From Hymenobacter algoricola (GTDB lineage: Bacteria; Bacteroidota; Bacteroidia; Cytophagales; Hymenobacteraceae): 64,000 bases of DNA. The position numbers and the translations under genes were made by a program. Positions within the stretch are counted from its first letter, which is position 1. The number at the start of each line of letters is the position of its first letter. The stretch covers positions 1 through 64,000 of the forward strand of contig NZ_BAABDH010000107.1 of NCBI RefSeq assembly GCF_039539525.1, read 5' to 3'. The notes beneath the pieces were generated by a model. It was given only the letters and a program-made list of their open reading frames with translations. It did not search any database and was not told the DNA's origin. Shown in pieces: positions 34,205 to 42,127 of this stretch.

Positions 34205-34669
34205 TTAGGCCCCGGTAGCGGCTTTTTCACTCACCAGCTTCACGGCGGCCGAGTTGATGCACAGGCGCAGCCCGCTCGGGGCCGGACCGTCGGGAAACAC
34301 GTGGCCCTGGTGGGCGTCGCAGGTGTTGCAAAGGGCTTCCACCCGGGTCATGCCGTAGCTGGTGTCTTTCTTATACTTGATGGCGCTGTCCTGCACCGGC
34401 TGGGTGAAGCTGGGCCAGCCCGTGCCACTCTCGAACTTGGTGCGCGAGTCGTAGAGCGGGGTGCCGCAGCACACGCAGGCGTAGAGGCCGGCTTCGTGGG
34501 CCTCGCAGTACTCGCCGGTGAAAGCCCGCTCGGTGCCGTGCTGGCGCGTGACGTGGTACTGCTCGGCCGTGAGTTGGGCTTTCCACTCGGCATCGGTTTT
34601 TTCTACCCGCCGCTCGGGGGCCGGGCTGCCGTTGGTGGCCAGCCGGAGTACGTCGTTCCAGGTTTGCAT
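34205..34669 (-). CDS. msrB: peptide-methionine (R)-S-oxide reductase
   Basis: This 154-residue MsrB reduces the R-epimer of methionine sulfoxide in proteins. Zinc is held by two CxxC pairs (Cys65/Cys68 in CVCCG and Cys114/Cys117 in CNTCDAHQGHVF). The motif SGTGWPSF is at residues 81-88 and the catalytic Cys137 is in LRLCINSAAVKL. There is no signal peptide, so it is cytoplasmic. It is a single gene with its own terminator. Confidence 0.97.
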   Translation of the reverse strand: MQTWNDVLRLATNGSPAPERRVEKTDAEWKAQLTAEQYHVTRQHGTERAFTGEYCEAHEAGLYACVCCGTPLYDSRTKFESGTGWPSFTQPVQDSAIKYKKDTSYGMTRVEALCNTCDAHQGHVFPDGPAPSGLRLCINSAAVKLVSEKAATGA

Positions 34670-34805
34670 ATGTCGTAGTGTTGAAGAGTAAAAGCTTGAG
34701 CTCTGGAAACGCGAAAACCGGACGGTAAGTTTTTAAGCTCGTCCTAGCCCGCCCAGCCTTCGCCTTGCGCTTGCGTATGCTCCTGCAGATGCTTACTCTG
34801 CCGCT

Positions 34806-36317
34806 ATGAAACTGCTCACCGCCGCCCAGACCCGCCAGGCCGACCTGGCCACCATGCAGGAACAGGGCATTGCTTCCGAAGCGCTGATGGAGCGCGCCGC
34901 CCGGGCCTTCACCGCCTGGCTCACCGCCCGCCAGAGCCCGGCCGAAGCCGGTGAAATCCTGGTGCTCTGCGGCCCCGGCAACAACGGCGGCGACGGCCTG
35001 GCCATTGCCCGCCTGCTCCACCAGCGCGACTACGCCGTGCGCGTGTACCTGCTGCCCGCCGACCACTACGCCGCCGACTTTACCCTGAACCGCCAACGGC
35101 TGCCGGCTGTGCCCGTGGCCGAGCTGGACGCCGCCGCTTTGCCCACAATTCCGGCCGATGCGCTGGTCGTGGATGCGCTGTTCGGCACCGGCCTGAGCCG
35201 CCCGCTGACGGGCCTGGCCGCGGCCGTGGTAGCCCACCTCAACCAGGCGGCGGCCCGGGTGGTGGCCGTCGACATTCCTTCGGGCCTGCTGGCCGACGCG
35301 CCCCAGCCGGCGAAAAGCCCGGTGGTGCAGGCCCGGCACACCGTGAGCTTTGAGCTGCCCAAGCTGGCTTTCCTGCTGCCCCGGAACGCGGCCTGCGTCG
35401 GCCGCTGGCACGTGCAGCCCATTGAGCTGAGCCGAAGCTTCCTGGACCAGGTGCCCGACGCCCTGCACCTGATCGATGCGGCCCTGCTGGCGGGCCGGCT
35501 GCCGCGCCGGGCTACGTTTGCCCACAAGGGCACCTACGGGCACGCGCTGCTGCTGGCCGGCAGCTACGGCAAGATGGGCGCCGCCGTGCTGGCCGCCAAC
35601 GCCTGCCTGCGCAGCGGCGTGGGGCTGCTCACGGTGCGGGGGCCGGCGGCGGGCTACGACATCCTGCAAACCGCCGCCCCCGAGGCCATGGCCCTGCCCG
35701 ACCCCGCCACCGACTTCGTGACCGAGCTGCCCGGGCTGCAGCCCTACTCCGCCGTGGGCATCGGGCCGGGCCTGGGCCGGGAGGAAAGCACCCGGCAGCT
35801 GCTGGAAAAGCTGCTGCGCCAGGCCCAGGTGCCCCTCGTACTGGATGCCGACGCCCTGAACCTGCTCAGTGAAAGCCCCGACCTGCTGGCCCTGCTCCCG
35901 CCCGACTCGCTGCTTACGCCCCACCCCAAGGAGTTTGAGCGCCTGACCGGCCCGGCCCGCGACGACTACCACCGCCTGGACCTGCTGCGCGACTTCTGCC
36001 GGCAGCACCAGTGCTACACCATTCTGAAGGGCGCCTATTCCTGCCTGGGCACTCCCGGGGGGACGCTCTACTTCAACAGCACCGGCAACCCCGGCATGGC
36101 CACCGGCGGCAGCGGCGACGTGCTGACCGGCGTGCTCACGGCCCTGCGCGCCCAGCACTTCTCGGCCCTCGATGCGGCCCTGCTGGGCCTGTACGCCCAC
36201 GGCCGCGCCGGCGACCTGGCCGCCCGGCAAACCGGGGAAGCGGGCCTCGTCGCCGGCGACCTTATCCGGTTTCTGGGGCCGGCGTTTCAGGAACTCACTA
36301 CCGCCGACCGCTTTTAG
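34806..36317 (+). CDS. nnr: bifunctional NAD(P)H-hydrate epimerase / ADP-dependent dehydratase
   Basis: This 503-residue fusion repairs hydrated NAD(P)H. The N-terminal YjeF_N epimerase domain (about 1-215) has LCGPGNNGGDGLAIARLL, DALFGTGLSRPL and VDIPSGLLAD. The C-terminal ribokinase-like dehydratase domain (about 225-495) has HKGTYGHALLLAGSYGKMGA, LTPHPKEFERL and NPGMATGGSGDVLTG. The two-domain order is that of the standard bacterial enzyme. Its stop is 7 nt from the stop of the convergent UbiA-like gene. Confidence 0.96.
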   Translation: MKLLTAAQTRQADLATMQEQGIASEALMERAARAFTAWLTARQSPAEAGEILVLCGPGNNGGDGLAIARLLHQRDYAVRVYLLPADHYAADFTLNRQRLPAVPVAELDAAALPTIPADALVVDALFGTGLSRPLTGLAAAVVAHLNQAAARVVAVDIPSGLLADAPQPAKSPVVQARHTVSFELPKLAFLLPRNAACVGRWHVQPIELSRSFLDQVPDALHLIDAALLAGRLPRRATFAHKGTYGHALLLAGSYGKMGAAVLAANACLRSGVGLLTVRGPAAGYDILQTAAPEAMALPDPATDFVTELPGLQPYSAVGIGPGLGREESTRQLLEKLLRQAQVPLVLDADALNLLSESPDLLALLPPDSLLTPHPKEFERLTGPARDDYHRLDLLRDFCRQHQCYTILKGAYSCLGTPGGTLYFNSTGNPGMATGGSGDVLTGVLTALRAQHFSALDAALLGLYAHGRAGDLAARQTGEAGLVAGDLIRFLGPAFQELTTADRF

Positions 36318-36324
36318 CCCCGGC

Positions 36325-37233
36325 CTAGGCCACCCAGTACGCCACCCCGAACTGCACCAGCAGCAGCCCGTCGGCCAGCAGGGCGAAGTAGTAGTCGGGG
36401 CGGGTTTCGTCGGCGTACCAGATGATGGCGCCGGCCAGCAGCGTAGGCACCGTGAGCACCAGCAGGTGGTGAGCCGACACGCCCGGCGGCACCAGCAGCG
36501 CCGAAACCGCCAGAAATGCCAGGCCCAGCAGCTTGGTGGCCCGCAGCCCAAACAGCCCCGGAAACGTGCGCGTGCCGCTGAGCCGGTCCTTGGTGTAGTC
36601 GCGGATATCGAACACCAAGGCCAGGTTCAGGATGAAGAAGAAGCGGCGGGCAAACAGCACCAGCACTTCCGGCTCGCCCAGGGCTTTGCCCAGGTACAGC
36701 GCCGGCACCCACACCGTGATGGCCGACCAGACGTAGGCAATGAGGAAGATCTTGAGCAGGGGCAGGTCGCGCAGGGCCCGCCAGCGGCCGTGGCGGCGCA
36801 CCAGGGGCATGGAGTAGAGCAGGGAAATGGCCGCCAGATGCCCCAGAAACAGCGTGAGGGGGCGCCAGCCGTCGGTCCAGAACAGCACGCCGGCCACGGC
36901 CAGGCTGCCCAGCGCCAGCCCGAGCAGCGCCCGGCGGTGGCGGATAATCCAGCGCTTGCGCGCCGAGAGCACCGCCTGCTGCCGGTACTTGTAGGGCAGC
37001 ACGCTGTCGATGTTGTAGAGAAACAGCGTGGCCGCAAAGATCAGGGCGACCAGGCGAAACGGGATGGGGTGGCGCCAGAACAGAAACGTGGCCCAGGTGA
37101 GGCCCGTGGCGGCCAGCGCCACCAGCGTGCTGCTGTAGAGCACGGCGTCGGTGCCGCGCCGCAGGATGGTGAGCCAGGCGGGGCGAACTGACGGGGAAGT
37201 GTCGCTAAACGCGCGCTGGGGTCCGGGCGGCAT
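36325..37233 (-). CDS. UbiA-like prenyltransferase family membrane protein
   Basis: This 302-residue protein has about eight or nine membrane segments. It carries a degenerate first Asp-rich region (LYNIDSVLPYK) and a second DIRDYTKDR, which together fit the UbiA superfamily of membrane prenyltransferases. The first motif lacks the full NDxxDxxxD pattern, so the activity is uncertain. No quinone or heme gene is adjacent. The start at 37233 gives about 18 N-terminal residues before the first Arg/Leu-rich segment. Confidence 0.78.
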   Translation of the reverse strand: MPPGPQRAFSDTSPSVRPAWLTILRRGTDAVLYSSTLVALAATGLTWATFLFWRHPIPFRLVALIFAATLFLYNIDSVLPYKYRQQAVLSARKRWIIRHRRALLGLALGSLAVAGVLFWTDGWRPLTLFLGHLAAISLLYSMPLVRRHGRWRALRDLPLLKIFLIAYVWSAITVWVPALYLGKALGEPEVLVLFARRFFFILNLALVFDIRDYTKDRLSGTRTFPGLFGLRATKLLGLAFLAVSALLVPPGVSAHHLLVLTVPTLLAGAIIWYADETRPDYYFALLADGLLLVQFGVAYWVA

Positions 37234-37268
37234 GGCTGGGGCGGCAAAAGACGGCCAACGCCGCGGCC

Positions 37269-37276
37269 CAAAGATA
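37269..37276 (-). promoter_or_regulatory. candidate -7 box for the UbiA-like gene
   Basis: TATCTTTG on the minus strand is an exact TAnnTTTG match 36 nt before the start codon at 37233. No -33 TTTG at the expected spacing was seen. Confidence 0.45.
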
Positions 37277-37356
37277 CGGGGCCGCCGCTACTCGCCGGCC
37301 CGCGAAAAAGATACGACCCGGCGGCGCTGCTGCCCCCGACCGGCCTTCCAGCAGAA

Positions 37357-37387
37357 AGCCCCGAAACCAGGCGGGCTTCGGGGCTTG
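37357..37387. terminator. terminator downstream of ppa
   Basis: AAGCCCCGAA (37357-37366) pairs with TTCGGGGCTT (37378-37387). It follows the ppa stop on the minus strand. Confidence 0.75.
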
Positions 37388-37411
37388 CGGAAGTCAGAAA
37401 CGGGAGGCCGG

Positions 37412-37996
37412 CTAGGCGCTCAGGCTTTCCGTCTTGGTCGTGGTGACGCCTTCGGCATCCTTGCTGAAGGTCTCGTGGTAGAGCTTGATGCTGTCCTCGA
37501 TGATGCGGTAGGCATCTTCGCGGCCCAGAAACTGCTCCACCGTCACCTGCTTGTGCTCCAGGGCTTTGTAGTCTTCGAAGAAGCGGCGCATTTCCAGCAG
37601 CGTGTGCGGGGGCAGGTCGGCAATGTCGTTGTAGTGGTTGACGGAGATGTCGTTGGCGGCCACGGCAATGATTTTGTCGTCTTCCTCGTCGCCGTCAATC
37701 ATCTGCATCACGCCGATGACCTTGGCATCGACCAGGCACATGGGCACGATGTCGACCGAGCAGATAACGAGGATGTCGAGCGGGTCCTTGTCGTCGCAGT
37801 AGGTTTGGGGAATGAAGCCGTAGGCGGCCGGGTAGTGCACGGCCGAGAACAGCACGCGGTCCAGCTTGAGCATGCCGCTGTCCTTGTCCAGCTCGTACTT
37901 GCCTTTCGAGCCTTTCGGAATCTCGATGATACCGTTTACCACCGCCGGAGCGCCTGCGCCGCGCTCTACATCGTGCCAGGGGTTAAAATGAGCCAT
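37412..37996 (-). CDS. ppa: inorganic pyrophosphatase (family I)
   Basis: This 194-residue soluble enzyme hydrolyses PPi to phosphate. The family signature DDKDPLDILV lies at residues 68-77 and holds the Mg2+-binding Asp residues. Flanking conserved parts are IEIPKGSKGKYELDK, HYPAAYGFIPQTY and DAKVIGVMQMIDGDE. The length is standard for the bacterial type I enzyme. It is a single gene. Confidence 0.97.
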   Translation of the reverse strand: MAHFNPWHDVERGAGAPAVVNGIIEIPKGSKGKYELDKDSGMLKLDRVLFSAVHYPAAYGFIPQTYCDDKDPLDILVICSVDIVPMCLVDAKVIGVMQMIDGDEEDDKIIAVAANDISVNHYNDIADLPPHTLLEMRRFFEDYKALEHKQVTVEQFLGREDAYRIIEDSIKLYHETFSKDAEGVTTTKTESLSA

Positions 37997-38052
37997 TGTG
38001 TTTATTACTGAGAAGTGTGAATGTTGATTTTTGGGGTTTAGTTTTTTTCTCG

Positions 38053-38156
38053 CCTGTCATCCTGAGCCTGCGAAGGACCTTATGCCAGCTGAACGACAAT
38101 CGTAACAACGACTTGTTCTGCCGTGATAAGGTCCTTCGCAGGCTCAGGATGACAGG
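38053..38156. repeat. 30-bp perfect inverted repeat element (TCATCCTGAGC type)
   Basis: Arms 38053-38082 and 38127-38156 are exact reverse complements around a 44-nt loop. The arm contains CATCCTGAGCCTGCGAAGG. It lies between ppa and the PafA-type gene. Parts of the same motif recur at about 40160-40200 and 41178-41200, which points to a dispersed, perhaps MITE-like element. Confidence 0.85.
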
Positions 38157-38186
38157 TGGAAAAGGATAACCAAGCAAGAAAACCTG

Positions 38187-39896
38187 CTATTTAAGAACTT
38201 CGAGCAGGGGCGTGCCGGTGCAGCCGTTGGGCTCCTGAATGTGCAGGAAGCGCGCCAGCGTGGCCGCCGCGTCCGTCACCTTGGCCACCACGCTCGACTC
38301 GCCGTGCTTGACGTGCCAGCCCCAGAATACGAGGGGCACGTGGGTGTCGTAGTTGTTCAGCGAGCCGTGGGTGGTGCCCTTGGTCACGGGGTAGGCGTAC
38401 GATTCGAGCCAGCCGGGCTGCAGCACCACCATCACGTCGCCGCTGCGGCCGGGGAAGAAGCCGTTTTCGAGGTACATCAGCATGCCGCTTTCCCAGTGCG
38501 ACTTCTGCAGATCGTCGGCGGAGATGGCGCGGTTGACGCCGCTGAGCGACACGGCAATGTCAACCACTTCGTCCTGCACCTTGCGCAGGTCAAGATTTTT
38601 CTGGGCAATGAGCGGGCGGTTGAGGTACACCTGCTGGTTCTCGTAGCTCAGCACCCACTGCCCGGCCCCGTGCCGGCGGGTGAGGGCCTGCTGGATGGAG
38701 TCGCGCATCAGGGCCGGGCCCACCGAGCCGGCGGGCAGCTTGTGCAGGCGCATAAAGTCGGGCGAGTTGGCCGCGCCGTGGTCGGCCGAGAGGAACACCA
38801 GCGTCTGGCCCTTGCCCACGGTTTTGTCGAGGTACTGCAGCAGGCGGGCAATGTCCTGGTCGAGGCGCAGGTAGGTGTCCTCGGTTTCGATGGCGCTGGT
38901 GCCGAACTGGTGGCCCACGTAGTCGGTCGAGCTGAAGCTCAGGGTCAGAAAGTCGGTTTGGCCGCGCTGGCCCAGCTGCTCGGCCCGGACGGCTTCGAGG
39001 GCGAAGTCCAGAGTGAGCGAGTTGCCGAAGGGCGTGGAGCGGATCAGATCCAGGTTGCGGGGCGTGGCCACGGGGGCCTTTTCGCCCTCGGCCTTCAGCG
39101 CGCCCTTCACCGCCACGGGGGCCGCGGCGCTCAGCGCCGGCAGATCATGCGGAAACACCGGCTTGGCTTCCCCTTTGAAGGCCGCTTCCCAGGCCACGTC
39201 GTCGGCCGAGCTTTCGGTGTACTGCCCGATGGGCAGCAGCGTCGTCCAGGGCTGGTCGAGGTACTTCGCGGCCCGCTGCTCGCCGTTGAATTTGCTCACC
39301 CACTCGGGCAGGGTTTCCTGGTAGTAGGTGCTGCTGATGAAGGCGCCGTTGGAGCCGTCGTACCAGTAGGCGGCGTTGGCGGCGTGGCCGGCGGGCAGGA
39401 TGGAGCCCCGGTCCTTGATGCAGACGCCGATGACCTTGCTCTGAAAGTTGGTGGCCAGCCGCAGCTCGTCGGTGATGGTGCTGGTGAGCATGTAGCGCGG
39501 CGACATCTGCCCCGCCGCGGCCGTGCCGCCCACGGCCTGCACGGTTTTGTCCTCGGTCACGTAGGTGCCCCGGCCGGTTTCGCGCCTAAACCAGTTGTTG
39601 CCCACGATGCCGTGCATGGAGGGCGTGGTGCCGGTGTAGAGGCTGGCGTGGCCGGGCCCGGTGTAGGTGGGCACGTAGTTGAAGTGGGTGTTTTCGTAGC
39701 TGAAGCCTTCGCCCAGCAGGCGCCGGAAGCCGCCGGTGCCGTACTTGCTCCAGTAGCGGTAGAGGTAGTCGTAGCGCATCTGGTCGACCACGATGCCCAC
39801 CACCAGCTTGGGCCGGCTCAGGGGCGCGGCTTTCTTCTGCCCGAAGGCAGGCGCGGCCAGCACGGCCGCCAGCAGGAGAAACAGGCTCTTTTTCAA
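38187..39896 (-). CDS. PafA-type alkaline phosphatase family protein, secreted
   Basis: This protein of about 569 residues resembles the PafA phosphatase of Elizabethkingia. Catalytic residues fall almost at the PafA numbers: Thr79 (PTYTGPGHAS), Asn100 (GIVGNNW) and Lys161/Arg163 (CIKDRGSI). Metal-site motifs include VVDQMRYDYL (Asp39), SSTDYVGHQFG and SADHGAANSP. No ATG gives a signal peptide. TTG at 39896 yields LKKSLFLLLAAVLAAPAFGQ and is my choice. It hydrolyses phosphomonoesters in the periplasm. Confidence 0.92.
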   Translation of the reverse strand: MKKSLFLLLAAVLAAPAFGQKKAAPLSRPKLVVGIVVDQMRYDYLYRYWSKYGTGGFRRLLGEGFSYENTHFNYVPTYTGPGHASLYTGTTPSMHGIVGNNWFRRETGRGTYVTEDKTVQAVGGTAAAGQMSPRYMLTSTITDELRLATNFQSKVIGVCIKDRGSILPAGHAANAAYWYDGSNGAFISSTYYQETLPEWVSKFNGEQRAAKYLDQPWTTLLPIGQYTESSADDVAWEAAFKGEAKPVFPHDLPALSAAAPVAVKGALKAEGEKAPVATPRNLDLIRSTPFGNSLTLDFALEAVRAEQLGQRGQTDFLTLSFSSTDYVGHQFGTSAIETEDTYLRLDQDIARLLQYLDKTVGKGQTLVFLSADHGAANSPDFMRLHKLPAGSVGPALMRDSIQQALTRRHGAGQWVLSYENQQVYLNRPLIAQKNLDLRKVQDEVVDIAVSLSGVNRAISADDLQKSHWESGMLMYLENGFFPGRSGDVMVVLQPGWLESYAYPVTKGTTHGSLNNYDTHVPLVFWGWHVKHGESSVVAKVTDAAATLARFLHIQEPNGCTGTPLLEVLK

Positions 39897-39948
39897 ATCA
39901 GTAGCACGGTTAGGTCGGGCGCCGGCGGCGAACCGGCCAGGGCGGGGG

Positions 39949-39956
39949 CAAAGGTA
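39949..39956 (-). promoter_or_regulatory. candidate -7 box for the PafA-type gene
   Basis: TACCTTTG on the minus strand is an exact TAnnTTTG match 52 nt before the chosen TTG start, which supports that start. No -33 box at the usual distance was found. Confidence 0.5.
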
Positions 39957-40080
39957 ACAGCCCGCATCCGGAATTCGGGTGCCGACCGCCAAAATAGCCG
40001 GGCCGGCAACCCTGCCGGCTACCGCACGTCATGCAGAGACGCCGCCGAAGCATCCCACGGGCAGTCGTTGTTGGAAAAAG

Positions 40081-40273
40081 AACGTCATGCTGAGCGCAGG
40101 CGTAGCCGGAGCCGAAGCATCTCGCTCGCTTCGTTAGGCTACTCCTTTAAAATCGTCTATCATCCTTCAGCTGTCCTTCGCTTTGCTCAGGATGACAGAC
40201 GTATCTGGGTTGCCGTCCCAACAGCAGCCCGCGGGATGCTTCGGCTGCGCGTTGCTGCGCTCAGCATGACGTT
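40081..40273. repeat. composite palindromic element, about 190 bp
   Basis: The ends AACGTCATGCTGAGCGCA (40081-40098) and TGCGCTCAGCATGACGTT (40256-40273) are perfect 18-bp complements. Inside are a second pair (AGCCGAAGCATC / GATGCTTCGGCT) and a CATCCTT..AGGATGACAG pair. A related fragment lies at 40027-40056 (GTCATGCAGAGACGCCGCCG). No gene is within 39897-40302; this element occupies most of the gap. Confidence 0.8.
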
Positions 40274-40302
40274 CGTTTCTACTTCCCCCCTCTTCCTGCC
40301 CC

Positions 40303-41034
40303 ATGCCTACTCCTGCCCTGCCCTACGCCCTGATCTTCGACATGGACGGCGTGCTCATCGACAACACGCCCTACCAGGCCCGGGCCTTCCAGCTGCTGTT
40401 CCGCGACCTGGGCCTGAGTACCAACGCCCGGCAGCTGCTGCGCCGCCTGAACGGGATGCCGGCCTCGAACATTCTCAAGACGGTCTTCACCAACCCCGTA
40501 CCCGACAAGCAGCTCAAGGAGTACGCCGCCCAGCGCGAGTTTCTGTACCGCACGCTGTACTGGGACAAGCGCCGGGAAGCCGCCGGCCTCTCGAAGTTTC
40601 TGCAGGCGGCCCGCGACGCGGGCTTCAAGCTCGGGCTGGGCACGGGCTCGGCCGCCGACACCATCAGCTACATCCTCGACCACCTGGACCTGCGCCGCTT
40701 CTTCGACGTGGTCGTGGGCAAAGACGACGTGGACAAGGGCAAGCCCCACCCCGACACGTTCCGGGTAGCCGCCCAAAAGCTGGGGGTGCCGCCCGAGCGG
40801 TGCGTGGTGTTTGAGGACGCCCTGCTCGGCGAGCAGGCCGCCTACAAGGCCGGCATGCGCTGCATTGCCCTGAGCACCGGCCTCAAGCCCGCCCAGTTTC
40901 AGGCTCCGATGGCCGTGTTCAAGGACTTTACCACCCTCACGCCCCGCTTGGTACTGGAGCTGCTCGACCAGCACCCCAGGGCGCCCCGACCGAGCAAGGA
41001 GCTGGCCGGGCGCGCCTACAGCCAGCTTCGGTAA
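40303..41034 (+). CDS. HAD-superfamily hydrolase, beta-phosphoglucomutase-like
   Basis: This 243-residue HAD enzyme has motif I FDMDGVLIDN with Asp13 and Asp15, motif II GTGSAA, motif III Lys in GKPHPDTF and motif IV VFEDALLGEQAA. The helical cap follows motif I, as in beta-phosphoglucomutase and phosphoglycolate phosphatase-like proteins. It is cytoplasmic, with an unknown sugar-phosphate or similar substrate. Single gene, followed by a 31-bp stem. Confidence 0.93.
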   Translation: MPTPALPYALIFDMDGVLIDNTPYQARAFQLLFRDLGLSTNARQLLRRLNGMPASNILKTVFTNPVPDKQLKEYAAQREFLYRTLYWDKRREAAGLSKFLQAARDAGFKLGLGTGSAADTISYILDHLDLRRFFDVVVGKDDVDKGKPHPDTFRVAAQKLGVPPERCVVFEDALLGEQAAYKAGMRCIALSTGLKPAQFQAPMAVFKDFTTLTPRLVLELLDQHPRAPRPSKELAGRAYSQLR

Positions 41035-41060
41035 AACGAGGGGAGAGACGCGACACTCGT

Positions 41061-41132
41061 TCGATGCCCCGGCAAAGGTAAACCGGCCGGATGCAGCAGC
41101 GTCCGGCCGGTTTACCTTTGCCGGGGCATCGA
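41061..41132 (+). terminator. very long (31-bp) perfect hairpin after the HAD gene
   Basis: Arms 41061-41091 and 41102-41132 pair perfectly around a 10-nt loop. No T-run follows, so it may act as a 3' stabiliser or processing site as well as a terminator. Confidence 0.7.
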
Positions 41133-41284
41133 GTATGTACTGGAAGGGGGTTAGGAAGGGGGCATTTGTTTATCGTTTGTCATCCTGAACCGCTCGGCCA
41201 CTGCCGCGGGGCCGGCAGGCGGGAGTGCAGGGCAAGGCCGGACGGCGGACGGCGCATCAGGGCCGGGGCCGTACGGCCAAGGCC

Positions 41285-41332
41285 AGCGCTGATTATAGAT
41301 TTTCGGCGGAGTCAAAATCCATAATCAGCGCT
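41285..41332. promoter_or_regulatory. palindromic box 1 upstream of the HTH gene
   Basis: AGCGCTGATTAT and ATAATCAGCGCT form a perfect 12-bp outer pair, with an inner AGATTTT/AAAATCC continuation. The loop is CGGCGGAGTC. Box 2 repeats the design 57 bp to the right, so this is a candidate regulator site. Confidence 0.5.
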
Positions 41333-41345
41333 AGGGGAGCCCGGG

Positions 41346-41385
41346 CTGGTGATAGATTTTTGGCGGGGTCAAAATTTATAACCAG
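41346..41385. promoter_or_regulatory. palindromic box 2 upstream of the HTH gene
   Basis: CTGGTGATAGATTTT and AAAATTTATAACCAG pair at 13 of 15 positions around TGGCGGGGTC, a 10-nt loop close to that of box 1. It ends just upstream of TATCTTGA (41403-41410), a possible -7 box for the gene at 41450. Confidence 0.5.
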
Positions 41386-41449
41386 CTCTGGGCCGGACGT
41401 TGTATCTTGAGTGGCTGACCCGCCGTCGGGTAGCCGGAAGAACAGCGCC

Positions 41450-42049
41450 ATGCGAAAGCCCACCCGAGGAGTAAGTGCCGCCGATACGCCGCTGGAAGGC
41501 AGAGTGCGCGCCTATTGGGGACTCACGCAGGGGGAGCTGGGGCGGCTGCTGGGCGTGTCGCAGGCGCAGCTCGCCAACGATGTGGCGGGCACCCGCCCCT
41601 TGCCCCCTGATGCCTCCTACCGCCTGCGCATGCTGGGCCGGCTGCTGCCCGAGCCCGGGGCGCCCGAGCCCGCGCCCCCACCCCCGGACCGCGCCCCGCT
41701 GGAAGCCCGCCTGATCATCTGCCTCGACCAGGCCCGCCGCCTGCGCTTTCGCCTGAGCCACGAGCTGCCCGCCCGGGCCCGGCCCGCCATTCACCGGCTG
41801 GCCCACGCCGCGAGCCTGCCCGCCGCGCTGGCCGCCACCGAAACCGACGCGCCCCTGCCCCCGCGCAAGCTCGAAGACCGGCAGGCCGAGCTGACGCTGC
41901 TGCACAACGCGGCCCTGACCGAGCTGGAAGACCGCAGCGGCCCGGGGCCGGTAGCGCTGCTGCGCGCCCGCCTGGCCGGGCTGCTGGCCGAAGCCGGGGC
42001 CCTGACCAAGGCCCTGGCCGCGCCCCCACCGGGCCCCGATTATTTTTAG
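41450..42049 (+). CDS. hypothetical protein with N-terminal HTH (XRE-like)
   Basis: This protein of about 199 residues has a helix-turn-helix-like stretch in the first 60 residues (GLTQGELGRLLGVSQAQLAN), followed by a Pro-rich hinge (PEPGAPEPAPPPP) and a Leu/Ala/Arg-rich, probably helical C-terminal half (about 80-190). I do not recognise the C-terminal domain. The ATG at 41450 (MRKPTRGV) is chosen. Two palindromic boxes lie upstream, so autoregulation is possible. The next gene on this strand, 78 nt downstream, is an unknown coiled-coil protein with its own promoter candidate. Confidence 0.72.
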   Translation: MRKPTRGVSAADTPLEGRVRAYWGLTQGELGRLLGVSQAQLANDVAGTRPLPPDASYRLRMLGRLLPEPGAPEPAPPPPDRAPLEARLIICLDQARRLRFRLSHELPARARPAIHRLAHAASLPAALAATETDAPLPPRKLEDRQAELTLLHNAALTELEDRSGPGPVALLRARLAGLLAEAGALTKALAAPPPGPDYF

Positions 42050-42060
42050 CGCCCAACTGC

Positions 42061-42090
42061 TTGTAAATTAAGCCCGTCCTAATATCTTAG
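42061..42090 (+). promoter_or_regulatory. promoter for the gene at 42128
   Basis: TTG (42061-42063) is followed after 19 nt by TATCTTAG (42083-42090), close to the Bacteroidota TTG-N19-TAnnTTTG form. The ATG follows after 37 nt. Confidence 0.55.
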
Positions 42091-42127
42091 AATCGTAATT
42101 TTCACTAACCCTTTACCCCCTTTTATC

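Noticed and set aside
34371..36551. Minus-strand open frame of about 720 codons
   Set aside because: It covers the antisense of the NAD(P)HX repair gene and only by chance joins other genes.
38241..40814. Long plus-strand open frame of over 850 codons
   Set aside because: It runs antisense to the PafA-type gene, then through palindromic repeats and out of frame across the HAD gene, without recognisable domains.
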